33,971 bases of DNA from Clostridiales bacterium (GCA_031289755.1 JAITOU010000003.1:1-33971), one strand, 5' to 3'. Counted from the first letter of the stretch, positions 17,342-26,589 are shown. The notes: a model not told the origin generated them from the letters alone. Program-made: numbers and translations.

Positions 17342-18490
17342 ATGATTTATTTGGATTATGCAGCGGACACTCCGGTAGACGCGGAGGTCGCGGAGATATT
17401 TGACCGTATACGCGGCGAGTATTTTGCCAATCCTAATTCCGCACACCCGGCAGGCAAAGCGGCTGGGGATAAGCTCCGCGAATATATATCGGGTTTGCAA
17501 AAATTATTCGGCGTCGAGTCGGGCGAATACGAGTTTATTCCCGTTTCGTCGGCGAGCGAAGCCAACAATCTCGCGATAAAGGGCATTGCCGAAGCCTACC
17601 GCGAAAACGGACGGCACATCGTCTCCACCTGTTTGGAGCATTCGTCCGTAGGCGGAGCTTTGACCTACCTTCAAAGCAAAGGGTACGAAGTTGAGCTTGC
17701 CGACATCAAGCGCGACGGCACGGTCGATTTGGAGCATTTGAAGTCGCTGATGAGAAAGGACACGGTATTGGTATCGGTCGGATATGTGGACAGCGAGGTC
17801 GGCGCGATACAGCCGATAAAAGAAATAGCGTCAATAATATCCGCCTATCCGTCCTGCCGCTTACATACCGACGCGACGCAAGCCGTAGGCAAAATACCGG
17901 TCACGCTAAGCGGCGTCGCTTGTATGTCCTTTGCAGGGCATAAGATATACGGAATAAACGGCGCGGCGTGTTTGATACGCCATAAGGGGACAGTTTTGAC
18001 GCCTTTAATTCACGGCGGCAACAGCCTGTCGGTATACCGCAGCGGCACGCCGTCAACCGCCCTTACGGCGTCCTTGTATAAGGCGGCGGAAATAATGTAC
18101 GCAAACGCGGAAGCGCGGTTGCCGTATGTAGGCGGTCTGAATAAGCTTTTGAGAGAAAGATTGTCCGCTATGCCAGGAGTATTTATCAACAGTCCGTCCG
18201 GCGCGTCGCCGTACATTCTCAATGTAGGCGCGGAAGGCATAAAAGGCACGGCTATGAGAGATAAATTAGGGGAGCTTGGAATATGCGTATCGGTCAAATC
18301 CGCCTGCTCGACCCCAAACACGCCGTCAAAAGCCGTTTATGCGGTGACGGGCGACAAAAAGAAAGCCTTGTCGTCAATCAGAATAAGCCTTTCGCATCTC
18401 ACGACAATCAACGAAGCGGAAGAATTTGCCGCCGCATTTGAAGAATGCCGCGCACTGCTAAAAACAAACGGTGATATTCAAAAAATGTAA
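17342..18490 (+). CDS. Cysteine desulfurase (NifS/IscS family)
   Basis: This PLP enzyme takes sulfur from cysteine and hands it on as a persulfide. 382 residues: LDYAADTPVD start, ANPNSAH, SASEANNLAIKG, the PLP-binding HK pair (K201) in FAGHKIYG, and the active-site C322 in SACSTPNTPSKAV. ATG 17342 is preferred over the GTG at 17336, with GGGG 5 bp upstream. No IscU, SufU or IscR gene is beside it; 14 bp later comes a TtcA-like ATPase. The pairing suggests that its sulfur goes to tRNA thiolation rather than to general iron-sulfur assembly. The catalytic loop is of the longer, class I type. Confidence 0.9.
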   Translation: MIYLDYAADTPVDAEVAEIFDRIRGEYFANPNSAHPAGKAAGDKLREYISGLQKLFGVESGEYEFIPVSSASEANNLAIKGIAEAYRENGRHIVSTCLEHSSVGGALTYLQSKGYEVELADIKRDGTVDLEHLKSLMRKDTVLVSVGYVDSEVGAIQPIKEIASIISAYPSCRLHTDATQAVGKIPVTLSGVACMSFAGHKIYGINGAACLIRHKGTVLTPLIHGGNSLSVYRSGTPSTALTASLYKAAEIMYANAEARLPYVGGLNKLLRERLSAMPGVFINSPSGASPYILNVGAEGIKGTAMRDKLGELGICVSVKSACSTPNTPSKAVYAVTGDKKKALSSIRISLSHLTTINEAEEFAAAFEECRALLKTNGDIQKM

Positions 18491-18504
18491 AACGGAGCGG
18501 AAAT

Positions 18505-19338
18505 ATGGAGAGATACAAGGATATTGAGAGAAGTATTATAACGACCTATCGGGCGTCCGTTTGGAAAAAATTTATCTCGGCAATCAACGAATACGCACTG
18601 ATAAAGGACGGAGATAAAATCGCCGTATGTATTTCGGGCGGCAAGGATTCTATGCTCATGGCAAAATGCTTTCAGGAGCTAAAAAAACACGGCAAAAACA
18701 ATTTTGAAGCCGTCTATCTCGTCATGGACCCCGGATATAACGAGATAAACAGATTGACGATAGAAAACAACGCGAAGCTTTTGAATATACCTGTCGAGAT
18801 ATTTGAATCGAACATATTTGAAACCGTAGCAAACACGGAGGAATCGCCTTGCTATCTCTGCGCCCGAATGCGGCGCGGCAGCCTTTATGCAAAAGCCAAA
18901 GAGTACGGCTGCAACAAAATCGCGCTCGGTCATCACTTTGACGACGTGACGGAAACGATAATGATGGGAATACTCTACAACGGACAGATACAATCCATGA
19001 TGCCCAAGCTAAAAAGCGACAATTTTGAAGGTATGGAGCTTATCCGTCCGATGTACAAGATATCCGAACGCGACATCATAAATTGGCGCAACTATAACGA
19101 TTTAAATTTTATACAATGCGCCTGCCGCTTTACGGAAAATTGTTCGGTATGCGACAACGGCGGCGGCGGTTCAAAACGTCAGGAAATGAAATATCTGATA
19201 AAAGCCTTAAACAAAAAAAATCCCAACGCCGCTCTGAATATTTTCAGGAGCGTTTACAACGTCAATCTCGACACGGTAATAGGCTACAAAAAGGACGGAG
19301 AAAGACATTACTTTTGGGAAGATTACGACTCGATTTGA
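18505..19338 (+). CDS. TtcA-like tRNA thiolation PP-loop ATPase
   Basis: This 277-residue ATPase adenylates a tRNA base so that it can be thiolated. The PP-loop SGGKDS is at 44-49. C116-x-x-C119 (CYLC) together with a cysteine of QCACRF (C205 or C207) are in the places where TtcA binds its [4Fe-4S] cluster; GHHFDD follows. TtcA makes 2-thiocytidine at position 32 in E. coli, but relatives modify other positions, so the exact target is open. An extra CSVC pair near 213-216 is visible. It is 14 bp from the cysteine desulfurase, its likely sulfur donor. Confidence 0.82.
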   Translation: MERYKDIERSIITTYRASVWKKFISAINEYALIKDGDKIAVCISGGKDSMLMAKCFQELKKHGKNNFEAVYLVMDPGYNEINRLTIENNAKLLNIPVEIFESNIFETVANTEESPCYLCARMRRGSLYAKAKEYGCNKIALGHHFDDVTETIMMGILYNGQIQSMMPKLKSDNFEGMELIRPMYKISERDIINWRNYNDLNFIQCACRFTENCSVCDNGGGGSKRQEMKYLIKALNKKNPNAALNIFRSVYNVNLDTVIGYKKDGERHYFWEDYDSI

Positions 19339-19402
19339 AATGTCGGGCAGGGAACGGAAATGAAGATTTGCAAAGTAGTTATAATACTTACTTGACAGTT
19401 TG

Positions 19403-19431
19403 TTGACAATTAATTATTTATTTGTTAGAAT
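19403..19431 (+). promoter_or_regulatory. Promoter of the phosphofructokinase gene
   Basis: TTGACA (19403-19408), 17-bp spacer, TAGAAT (19426-19431) with TGT before it (extended -10). A second TTGACA lies 11 bp upstream (19392-19397), giving a direct repeat that could be a regulator site or an alternative -35. Confidence 0.8.
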
Positions 19432-19467
19432 AGAAGACGTTAAAAAAATTCGGGACGGAGATTTAAA

Positions 19468-20439
19468 ATGAAAAGTATAGGAATTTTGACAAGCGGCGGC
19501 GACGCTCCCGGAATGAACGCGTGTATAAGGGCGGTCGTCAGGTATGCTCTCGATAAGGATATGAGAGTGTACGGGATAGAAAGGGGTTATGCGGGGCTTA
19601 TCGGCGGCAATATCGAGGAAATGAACCGCAGAAGCGTTTCGGATATAATTCAGCGCGGCGGAACGATTTTAAAGACGGCTCGCTGCAAAGAATTTACCAC
19701 TATGGACGGCATGAAAAAAGCCGCTTACAATATGAAGGTTTTCGGAGTGGACGGGCTTGTCGTCATAGGCGGAGACGGGAGCTTTCGCGGAGCTAAGGAG
19801 TTTTATGACAATTTCGGCATTCCGTCGGCGGGAATACCAGGCACTATCGACAACGACCTTGCATATACCGATTATACCTTAGGCTTTGACACGGCGGTCA
19901 ATACCGTCCTGTCGGCTATCAATAATCTGAGAGATACGATGACCTCTCACGACCTTGCAAATATCGTCGAGGTCATGGGCAGGCATTGCGGCGACATAGC
20001 TCTTTTTGCCGGACTTGCCGGCGGCGCGGAGATTATTCTCATACCGGAGAAGCAAATCAACGAAGAAGAAATATGCGAAAACATCAAGCTCAATCAAGCC
20101 AAAGGTAAGCTCTCAAACATCATTATTTTGGCAGAGGGCGCAGGCAACGCCGAAGCGCTTCAAAACACCATTATCGAAAAAACCGGAGTGCAGATAAGAA
20201 CCACGCGTTTAGGTCATATTCAGCGCGGCGGCACTCCTTCTATGGCGGACAGAATACTCGCGGCACGCTTTGCCGTCCGTGCGGTAGACCTGCTCTTTGA
20301 CGACAAGGACAAGAAGGTCAACAAGGTCGTCGGTATCAAAAACAACAAGATAATCGACGAGGATTATGCTACGGCTCTCGCCAAGACAAATAAAGGACAC
20401 GAAGATTTGTACAACGTAGCAAAAATTTTATGTACCTGA
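19468..20439 (+). CDS. pfkA: ATP-dependent 6-phosphofructokinase
   Basis: It phosphorylates fructose 6-phosphate to the 1,6-bisphosphate, the committed step of glycolysis. 323 residues, a usual length for the bacterial allosteric enzyme. ILTSGGDAPGMNA starts it; GGDGS and PGTIDND carry the two glycines that mark ATP use (PPi enzymes have Asp and Lys there). VEVMGRHCGDIA and HIQRGGTPS form the sugar-phosphate site. Its own strong promoter lies upstream. A PPi-type paralogue follows about 100 bp later. Confidence 0.94.
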   Translation: MKSIGILTSGGDAPGMNACIRAVVRYALDKDMRVYGIERGYAGLIGGNIEEMNRRSVSDIIQRGGTILKTARCKEFTTMDGMKKAAYNMKVFGVDGLVVIGGDGSFRGAKEFYDNFGIPSAGIPGTIDNDLAYTDYTLGFDTAVNTVLSAINNLRDTMTSHDLANIVEVMGRHCGDIALFAGLAGGAEIILIPEKQINEEEICENIKLNQAKGKLSNIIILAEGAGNAEALQNTIIEKTGVQIRTTRLGHIQRGGTPSMADRILAARFAVRAVDLLFDDKDKKVNKVVGIKNNKIIDEDYATALAKTNKGHEDLYNVAKILCT

Positions 20440-20541
20440 TACGTTGTTTTTTAGAGCAGGGAAGATTCGGCATATTATTAAAATACTTGAAAAAGCAAAG
20501 CAGATAAAAAAAGTTTATATACAATATATTTGGAGGTTTCT

Positions 20542-21789
20542 ATGAAAGATTTAAAAGGCGCGTTAATGTTCGGTCAGTCGGGCGGCCCGACTTCGGTTAT
20601 TAACGCCAGCGCGGCGGGCGTATTTATCGAGGCGCTCAAACACCCCGAGTTTATCACCAAGGTTTACGGCGCGGCGCACGGTATCAAGGGTATTTTGGAC
20701 GAAAAGTTTTATGATATAGGTCAGGAAGACCCGAAGGAATTAGAGCTTTTGAAATACACGCCGTCGTCGGCTTTGGGTTCGGTCAGATATAAGCTCAAAA
20801 AAGCCGCGGACGACGTAACCGATTACAACAGAATACTCGAAGTTTTCAAAAAATACAATATTCGTTATTTCTTTTATAACGGCGGCAACGACAGCATGGA
20901 TACCTGCAACAAAATCAGCAAGTATCTCGCGTCAAACGGCTATGAATGCAACATCATCGGCGTACCTAAGACCATCGACAACGACCTTTGCGGCACGGAC
21001 CACTGTCCGGGCTACGGAAGCGCGGCAAAATATGTTTCGACGACCCTTATGGAATTAAATCTCGACGCAAAGGTGTACAATACCGGTCTTGTGACTATCG
21101 TCGAGGTAATGGGCAGAAACGCCGGCTGGCTCACCGCCGCGTCGGCTCTCGCCGTACATAAGGGCTTAGGCCCAGACCTTATTTATCTCCCGGAGACGCC
21201 GTTTGACATCGACAAATTTGTCGGCGACGTCAAAGCCGTCTGCGACAAAAACAACAATAAGTGTATAGCCGTAATCTCCGAAGGCATCAAAAACAAGGAC
21301 AAAAAATACGTCGGCGAATTTATGTCTTCGTCCACCGACCTTTTCGGTCACGCCCAGCTCGGCGGCGTATGCTTCTCGCTCGCAAACATTGTCAAAGAAA
21401 AATTGGGTATCAAGGTAAGACCTATCGAATTTAGCCTTTTACAGCGTTGCGCGGCGCATTTAGCGTCAAAAACCGACGTCGAAGAAGCCTTTAAAGCCGG
21501 CTCTGCCGCCGTCAAATACGCCTTGCAAGGCAAGACCGACAAGATGGTCGCGTTAATCAGAGAGGACAAGGACGGCAAATACAAATGCAAGGTCAAGCTT
21601 GTTCCCGTCTCAAAAGCCGCCAACTCCGAAAAGACCGTTCCTAAGGAATGGATAACGAACGACGGTACGGGACTTTCTAAGGAATTTATCGACTATGCCC
21701 TTCCTCTCATACAGGGCGACGCAAAAGCTCCGTTAGAGGACGGACTGCCGAGATTTGCGCGTCTAAAAAAGGTTTTGGCAAAACAATAA
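20542..21789 (+). CDS. pfp: Pyrophosphate-type phosphofructokinase
   Basis: 415 residues, with the start at ATG 20542 because GGAGG is at 20532-20536. NGGNDS has the Asp and VPKTIDND the Lys that mark diphosphate-fructose-6-phosphate 1-phosphotransferases, so it should use PPi and work reversibly in glycolysis and gluconeogenesis. VEVMGRNAGWL and the sugar site SLLQRCAAHLAS are present; the usual 'QRGG' arginine-glycine run is altered to QRCA. It lies after the ATP enzyme and before a strong terminator. The cell can thus choose between irreversible ATP-driven and reversible PPi-driven flux. Confidence 0.9.
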   Translation: MKDLKGALMFGQSGGPTSVINASAAGVFIEALKHPEFITKVYGAAHGIKGILDEKFYDIGQEDPKELELLKYTPSSALGSVRYKLKKAADDVTDYNRILEVFKKYNIRYFFYNGGNDSMDTCNKISKYLASNGYECNIIGVPKTIDNDLCGTDHCPGYGSAAKYVSTTLMELNLDAKVYNTGLVTIVEVMGRNAGWLTAASALAVHKGLGPDLIYLPETPFDIDKFVGDVKAVCDKNNNKCIAVISEGIKNKDKKYVGEFMSSSTDLFGHAQLGGVCFSLANIVKEKLGIKVRPIEFSLLQRCAAHLASKTDVEEAFKAGSAAVKYALQGKTDKMVALIREDKDGKYKCKVKLVPVSKAANSEKTVPKEWITNDGTGLSKEFIDYALPLIQGDAKAPLEDGLPRFARLKKVLAKQ

Positions 21790-21798
21790 CGATTATCG

Positions 21799-21842
21799 GA
21801 GCCGTTTCTTGGAGATTAAATACAAGAAACGGTTCTTTTTTA
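21799..21842 (+). terminator. Terminator after the phosphofructokinases
   Basis: A 13-bp stem (21799-21811 with 21823-21835, one G-U pair) and a run of six or more T directly after it. Confidence 0.9.
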
Positions 21843-21926
21843 TTGCAATACAGCTGTGTCTATTCATTATTTTAACGGCGGATAACTTTTTTTTGATTTT
21901 ATAAGCATAATAATTTTTATTATTAC

Positions 21927-21955
21927 TTGAAAAAAATCCGATAATATGATATTAT
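21927..21955 (+). promoter_or_regulatory. Promoter of the GH20 gene
   Basis: TTGAAA (21927-21932), 17-bp spacer, TATTAT (21950-21955) with TGA in front (extended -10). Confidence 0.65.
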
Positions 21956-22051
21956 TATTATTGTATATATATGCAAGGCGGTAATGCCGCAAAAAACGGA
22001 CACGAAACGCATTATGAGCATACCGGCTAACTTGCAAATAGAAGAGGGATT

Positions 22052-23974
22052 ATGGCAAAAAAAGAATCTAACAGCGCGGCCGACAAAAAAAACACCGCGC
22101 CGCAAAAACAAACGGAAAACGCCGCAGGACAGCCTAAGAAGAGAAAATGTCTTTTTCGCAGAAAACCGCGTCCCGTCATATACGAGGTCAACCTCATTCC
22201 TAAGCCGTATGCTTATCAGCCGCTCAACGGTTATTTTGTCATAAACAAAAACACCTTGCTCATCGTAGACCCTAAGCGCAAGGAGCTTGCCGAGTCGTTT
22301 CAGGATTTGTTTTTTAAGGCGTTCGGACACAATCTCTTTATCCACTATAACAAGCCCGGCTACAACAACATTTTGTTTGAAGAAAATCCGGCTCTCGATA
22401 TAGAAGGGTATATGATAGAATGCTATCCGGACAGAATGAAAATCACCGCAGGCGGCACGCAAGGCTTTTATTATGCCATGCAGTCCCTGCGCCAAATACT
22501 CAAAATGGATACGCTCTTATACGAGGAATATATAACCTTTCCGTGTATGGTCGTTTCGGATTTTCCTAAATACCGTTACAGAAGCTTTATGCTCGACGTG
22601 TCGAGACATTTTTTTGACAAGACCGAGGTCAAGCGGTATATCGAGCTGATGTCGTTGCTCAAATATAATGTCTTTCATTGGCATTTGTCGGACGACCAGG
22701 GTTTTAGATTTGAGATAGACAAATATCCTTTTATCAATATGACATCATCTCAAAGACTGCGCGACGTAGTGGGCCGTCCGGGCGCGCATCTCTCTTATGT
22801 AGACGGAACATACAAGGGACATTATACAAAGGAAGACATCAGGGAAGTAATAGCCTACGCAAAAGAAAGATTTATCACGGTCGTGCCGGAGATTGATATG
22901 CCGGGTCACGTTCAGGCTCTCATAGCCGCATATCCGTGGCTGTCTTGTTCAAACGAGAGAGTCCCCGTCATGGAAGAGTACGGCGTAAGCGAAGAAGTGC
23001 TTTGCGTCGGAAAGGAAACGACTTACGGATTTTTACAGGACATTTTGGACGAGCTGTTCGAGGTTTTTGACGGACCGTATTTTCATATAGGCGGCGACGA
23101 GGTATTGACGAAGCATTGGGAAACCTGTACTTACTGCAAAGAATTTATGGACAACAACCATATAACCGATTACCGTCAGCTCCAAACGGTCTTTATCAAT
23201 AGGATAGCCGCTTATTGCCGCAGCAAGGGCAAGACGGTCATCGGCTGGAACGACGGCATCAAATCGAATGCCGATAAGAACATAATTTCTCAATTTTGGA
23301 TGGAAAACAAAGACAAAAACGCCGAGCTTGTCAACCAAGTAGCGTCCTTAGACCGAAAGATAATCATATCGAGCGAAAAAGCCTTTTACGGCGATTACCC
23401 TTATGCACGGACGCCTTTGAGAGATACCTATTTTTATAAAATTCCGGCGGAGCTTGCAGGCGCGGAAAAAAACATTTTGGGCTACGAGCTTCCGCTTTGG
23501 ACCGAATACGTTTTGAGCCGCGACAAGGCGGATATGAATCTCTTTCCGAGAGCTCTTGCGGCGGCTGAGCAATGCTGGACAAGACAATACAATCCCGAAG
23601 AAAACGTCCGCTGCAAATGCAAGCGCAAAAAACTGATAAAGGCGAGATACGGGAGATTTTTGACGCGCGTCAAGCAATACGAACCGATACTCGATACCTT
23701 TCACGTCAATTATGCCGACTTAAAGATAGCCGACCCGACCAACAAAAAATACCGCAAAACCGAAGCGAGAAAATGGTCGTCGACAGACCAATATTCCGAG
23801 CTTAAAATGAATAAAAACCTAAAAGAACAGGCACAGCAATTTAAGAAAAATCAAATCGCCTTAGAAAAAATCAACCGCGAACAAGCATTACAGCAAACGC
23901 TCGGCAACGTCAGCGCATCTCCTATCAGAGATATTACCGTTGAAGTGCCTTATGACAAAGACGTTTTGAGTTAG
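22052..23974 (+). CDS. GH20 beta-N-acetylhexosaminidase
   Basis: 640 residues. It removes terminal GlcNAc or GalNAc by substrate-assisted catalysis. A GH20b-like domain (about 50-165) is followed by the barrel: RYRSFMLDVSRHFF, WHLSDDQGFR, PEIDMPGH and HIGGDEV with the catalytic D349-E350, then GWNDG and LWTEYV. The first roughly 45 residues are a lysine/asparagine-rich basic tail with no signal peptide, and the last roughly 75 are charged, glutamine- and lysine-rich and probably helical. Both ends are unlike the minimal family. It seems intracellular, so it would act on imported glycans or cell-wall fragments. The amidohydrolase gene starts 24 bp later. Confidence 0.9.
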   Translation: MAKKESNSAADKKNTAPQKQTENAAGQPKKRKCLFRRKPRPVIYEVNLIPKPYAYQPLNGYFVINKNTLLIVDPKRKELAESFQDLFFKAFGHNLFIHYNKPGYNNILFEENPALDIEGYMIECYPDRMKITAGGTQGFYYAMQSLRQILKMDTLLYEEYITFPCMVVSDFPKYRYRSFMLDVSRHFFDKTEVKRYIELMSLLKYNVFHWHLSDDQGFRFEIDKYPFINMTSSQRLRDVVGRPGAHLSYVDGTYKGHYTKEDIREVIAYAKERFITVVPEIDMPGHVQALIAAYPWLSCSNERVPVMEEYGVSEEVLCVGKETTYGFLQDILDELFEVFDGPYFHIGGDEVLTKHWETCTYCKEFMDNNHITDYRQLQTVFINRIAAYCRSKGKTVIGWNDGIKSNADKNIISQFWMENKDKNAELVNQVASLDRKIIISSEKAFYGDYPYARTPLRDTYFYKIPAELAGAEKNILGYELPLWTEYVLSRDKADMNLFPRALAAAEQCWTRQYNPEENVRCKCKRKKLIKARYGRFLTRVKQYEPILDTFHVNYADLKIADPTNKKYRKTEARKWSSTDQYSELKMNKNLKEQAQQFKKNQIALEKINREQALQQTLGNVSASPIRDITVEVPYDKDVLS

Positions 23975-23998
23975 AACACGCGCATTGCGGAGGAACAA

Positions 23999-24802
23999 AT
24001 GATAGACTTTCACGCTCACATATATCCCGACAGTCTTGCGGGGGGCGTCATCGAAAAATTAGCCGCCGCCGCAGGAATAGACGGAGTAAAGCCGGCTACC
24101 GACGGTACAAAGGTATGCACGGTAAAATATTTTAAAGACAACAATGTAGACAAATACGTCATCTTGAATATCGCTACGAGAGAAAAACAACACAAGAATG
24201 TCAACGATTTTGCGATAGCTTTAAACGGCGAACCGGATATCATCTCCTTCGGTTCGGTCTATCCGACCGGCGATACCTTTGAGCCGGAGCTTATCAGGCT
24301 CAAACAAGCCGGGATAAAGGGTATCAAGCTTCACCCCGAATATCAGGACTTCGAGATAAACGACAAGCGCGCTTTCCGCGTGTACGATATGTGCAGAGAG
24401 CTTGACTTGATGATATCCTTTCATGCGGGCTACGATTTGGCATATATGCACCGTCTGAATTGTCCGCCCGACAAGGCGAGAGAGGTCGTCAAAAACTTTC
24501 CGCATAATACCTTTATATTCGCTCATTTCGGTGGATATATGGTGTTTGACGGCGTACTCGAATATCTCGCCGGAGAGCATTGCTATATCGACACCTCCTT
24601 TGTCAGCGCGTCCGAAAAAGCGCATATCGGCGTCATCAATAAGATTATCAAAAAGCACGGCGCGGAAAAGTTTCTCTTCGGTTCGGATACGCCGTGGATG
24701 CACGTCAAAAAATCCGCCGAGTTTATCGATATGCTCGATTTGACCGACGGAGAAAAGGAAATGATATTCGATACAAACGCCAAACGGCTGTTAAAGCTTT
24801 GA
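23999..24802 (+). CDS. Metal-dependent amidohydrolase (Amidohydrolase_2 type)
   Basis: 267 residues. The N-terminal FHAH (H5, H7), then SFHAGYD, IFAHFGG and FGSDTPW supply the metal-binding histidines and the aspartate of a TIM-barrel hydrolase or decarboxylase of the Amidohydrolase_2 family. It is cytoplasmic. It probably shares a transcript with the GH20 gene (24-bp gap), and the run ends at a terminator at 24824-24849. The family covers decarboxylases, lactonases and deacylases; nothing here fixes the substrate. GGAGG lies at the start. Confidence 0.8.
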   Translation: MIDFHAHIYPDSLAGGVIEKLAAAAGIDGVKPATDGTKVCTVKYFKDNNVDKYVILNIATREKQHKNVNDFAIALNGEPDIISFGSVYPTGDTFEPELIRLKQAGIKGIKLHPEYQDFEINDKRAFRVYDMCRELDLMISFHAGYDLAYMHRLNCPPDKAREVVKNFPHNTFIFAHFGGYMVFDGVLEYLAGEHCYIDTSFVSASEKAHIGVINKIIKKHGAEKFLFGSDTPWMHVKKSAEFIDMLDLTDGEKEMIFDTNAKRLLKL

Positions 24803-24823
24803 AATAAAAAAGATAAAAAATAT

Positions 24824-24849
24824 CACCGTGTAAATAACCTTACACGGTG
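24824..24849. terminator. Two-way terminator
   Basis: A perfect 10-bp stem CACCGTGTAA/TTACACGGTG (24824-24833 and 24840-24849) with a six-base loop, A-rich on the left and T-rich on the right. It separates the convergent amidohydrolase and UPF0210 genes. Confidence 0.75.
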
Positions 24850-24854
24850 TTGCT

Positions 24855-24934
24855 TTAATTTCTTTTGGAATGAACAGGCGCAGGGATACGTCCGCTAATT
24901 TTTATTGGAATGAATAGGCGCGGGAATGCGTCCG
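24855..24934. repeat. Tandem 40-bp repeat of the UPF0210 gene end
   Basis: 24855-24894 and 24895-24934 are head-to-tail copies differing at 7 of 40 positions. On the minus strand the inner copy encodes the last residues of the UPF0210 protein ([12 protein letters not shown], stop TAG). The outer copy, in its own frame just past the stop, would encode GRIPAPVHSKRN and TAA. Most differences are at third codon positions. Confidence 0.85.
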
Positions 24935-26244
24935 CCGCGTTTGATAAATTCGTCGCTCTTAAAGGGCGACGTTTTCATTATAGGGGCAGTGCCAAAAAGT
25001 CCGCCGTATTCGACCGAGCCTTCGCTTTGACCACATACGGGGATAATGCGCACCGCCGTCGTCTTGTTGTTGACGACGCCGATAGCGGCTTCGTCCGCGA
25101 TAATAGCCGATATGACTGCGGCGGAAGTGTCGCCGGGAACGGCTATCATGTCGAGTCCGACGCTGCATACCGCCGTCATCGCTTCGAGCTTTTCGATAGA
25201 CAGCGCGCCGCGTTCGACGGCTTCTATCATGCCGATGTCCTCGCTGACAGGTATAAATGCGCCCGACAAGCCGCCCGCATAGGACGTCGCCATAACTCCG
25301 CCCTTTTTGACGGCGTCGTTTAAAAGAGCGAGAGCGGCGGTAGAGCCGTGCGCGCCTACCGATTCCAGACCCATTTCTTCTAATATCCGCGCCACGCTGT
25401 CGCCCCGTTTTGGAGTAGGGGCGAGCGACAGGTCAATTATCCCGAAATTTGCATTGAGCAGCTTGACGGCTTCCATAGCTATAAGCTGACCGGCGCGTGT
25501 GATTTTGAACGCTGTTTTTTTGATTGTTTCCGCGACGACGGAGAAGTCCGCGCCCTTGACTTCTTCAAGTGCGCCGAGTATGACGCCCGGACCGCTTATC
25601 CCCACGTTGATGACGCAGTCATTCTCACCGCAGCCGTTAAACGCCCCCGCCATAAAGGGGTTGTCCTCGACGGCGTTGGCAAAAACCACAAGCTTACTGC
25701 AACCGACGCTCTTTTTGTCGGCGGTCGCACGGCTTATTTCCTTTATGACCTCTCCCATCAGAGCTACGGCGTCCATATTGATACCGGCTCGTGTGGACGC
25801 GACGTTGATAGACGCGCATACTCTCTCGGTCGAGCTCAAAACCTCGGGCAGGCTCAGTATGAGCCGCCTTTCGTAGTCGGTCATACCCTTGTGTACAAGG
25901 GCGGAATATCCGCCGATAAAGTCAATGCCGATTTCCTTTGCGGCGCGGTCAAGCGCGCGGGCTATCTCGGCAAAGCCGCCGCCTGACGCTCCGATAAGGC
26001 TGACGGGCGTGACGCTGACTCTCTTATTGACTATCGGTATTCCGTAGCGCGAAGCGAGAATATCGCCGGTCTCTTTGAGCTTGCCGGCTTTTGCGACGAT
26101 TTTTTTGTATACCATGTCGGCGGTCTTTTTCTTATCGTCGCTTATGCAGTCAAAGAGAGATATACCCATAGTAATGGTGCGTATATCGAGATGACGGCTT
26201 TTGACCATCTCTATCGTTTGTAAGATTTCGTTAATATTGAGCAT
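24895..26244 (-). CDS. UPF0210 (DUF711/PFL-like) family protein
   Basis: 449 residues from the ATG at 26244, preceded by AGGGG. An upstream ATG (26274) is in frame, but homologues start as MLNINEIL followed by the conserved [11 protein letters not shown]. It contains long glycine-rich stretches ([50 protein letters not shown]). The family has a fold related to pyruvate-formate-lyase, but no activity is established and there is no glycyl-radical motif to claim. The neighbour upstream is the UPF0237 ACT-domain gene; the two are conserved partners in Bacillota, which suggests amino-acid or nucleotide sensing. The 3' end is duplicated. Confidence 0.88.
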   Translation of the reverse strand: MLNINEILQTIEMVKSRHLDIRTITMGISLFDCISDDKKKTADMVYKKIVAKAGKLKETGDILASRYGIPIVNKRVSVTPVSLIGASGGGFAEIARALDRAAKEIGIDFIGGYSALVHKGMTDYERRLILSLPEVLSSTERVCASINVASTRAGINMDAVALMGEVIKEISRATADKKSVGCSKLVVFANAVEDNPFMAGAFNGCGENDCVINVGISGPGVILGALEEVKGADFSVVAETIKKTAFKITRAGQLIAMEAVKLLNANFGIIDLSLAPTPKRGDSVARILEEMGLESVGAHGSTAALALLNDAVKKGGVMATSYAGGLSGAFIPVSEDIGMIEAVERGALSIEKLEAMTAVCSVGLDMIAVPGDTSAAVISAIIADEAAIGVVNNKTTAVRIIPVCGQSEGSVEYGGLFGTAPIMKTSPFKSDEFIKRGGRIPAPIHSNKN

Positions 26245-26319
26245 AATACCCCTATTCAGACTATGCGTATCCAAAAGTTAAAGCGTATCGCGACAAAACC
26301 GCAAGCGTCCTGACGGTCG

Positions 26320-26589
26320 TCAAATCTTGTGCATAGAATTGAAGATTTCCTCGTTTTGCAAACGGATTTCGACTTTCATGTCCGTTGCGGTTTTTTGGAG
26401 CAGGTCGTTGACGTGTCCGATATCGGCGGACGACTCCGAAAGGTCTACCATCATTATCATGGTAAACAAATCGCCCATAATGGTCTGTGAAATGTCTTCG
26501 ATATTGACATTGACATCAAAAAGACAGCCGCTCACTTTTGCTATAATTCCTTTTTTGTCCCGTCCTATGACGGATATAACAGCTCTCAT
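26320..26589 (-). CDS. ACT-domain protein, UPF0237 family
   Basis: 89 residues forming a single ACT domain: VISVIGRDKKGIIAKVSGCLFDVNVNIEDISQ, then FTMIMMVDLS and KMEVEIRLQ-like strands. ACT domains bind small ligands, often amino acids, and pair as dimers. It precedes the UPF0210 gene by 75 bp on the same strand, the usual order for this pair, so it is likely a regulatory partner. GGAG lies before the ATG. No enzymatic domain is attached. Confidence 0.88.
   Translation of the reverse strand: MRAVISVIGRDKKGIIAKVSGCLFDVNVNIEDISQTIMGDLFTMIMMVDLSESSADIGHVNDLLQKTATDMKVEIRLQNEEIFNSMHKI

Noticed and set aside
19116..19406. 96-codon frame at the end of the TtcA-like gene
   Set aside because: Shadow in another frame; basic, low-complexity product.
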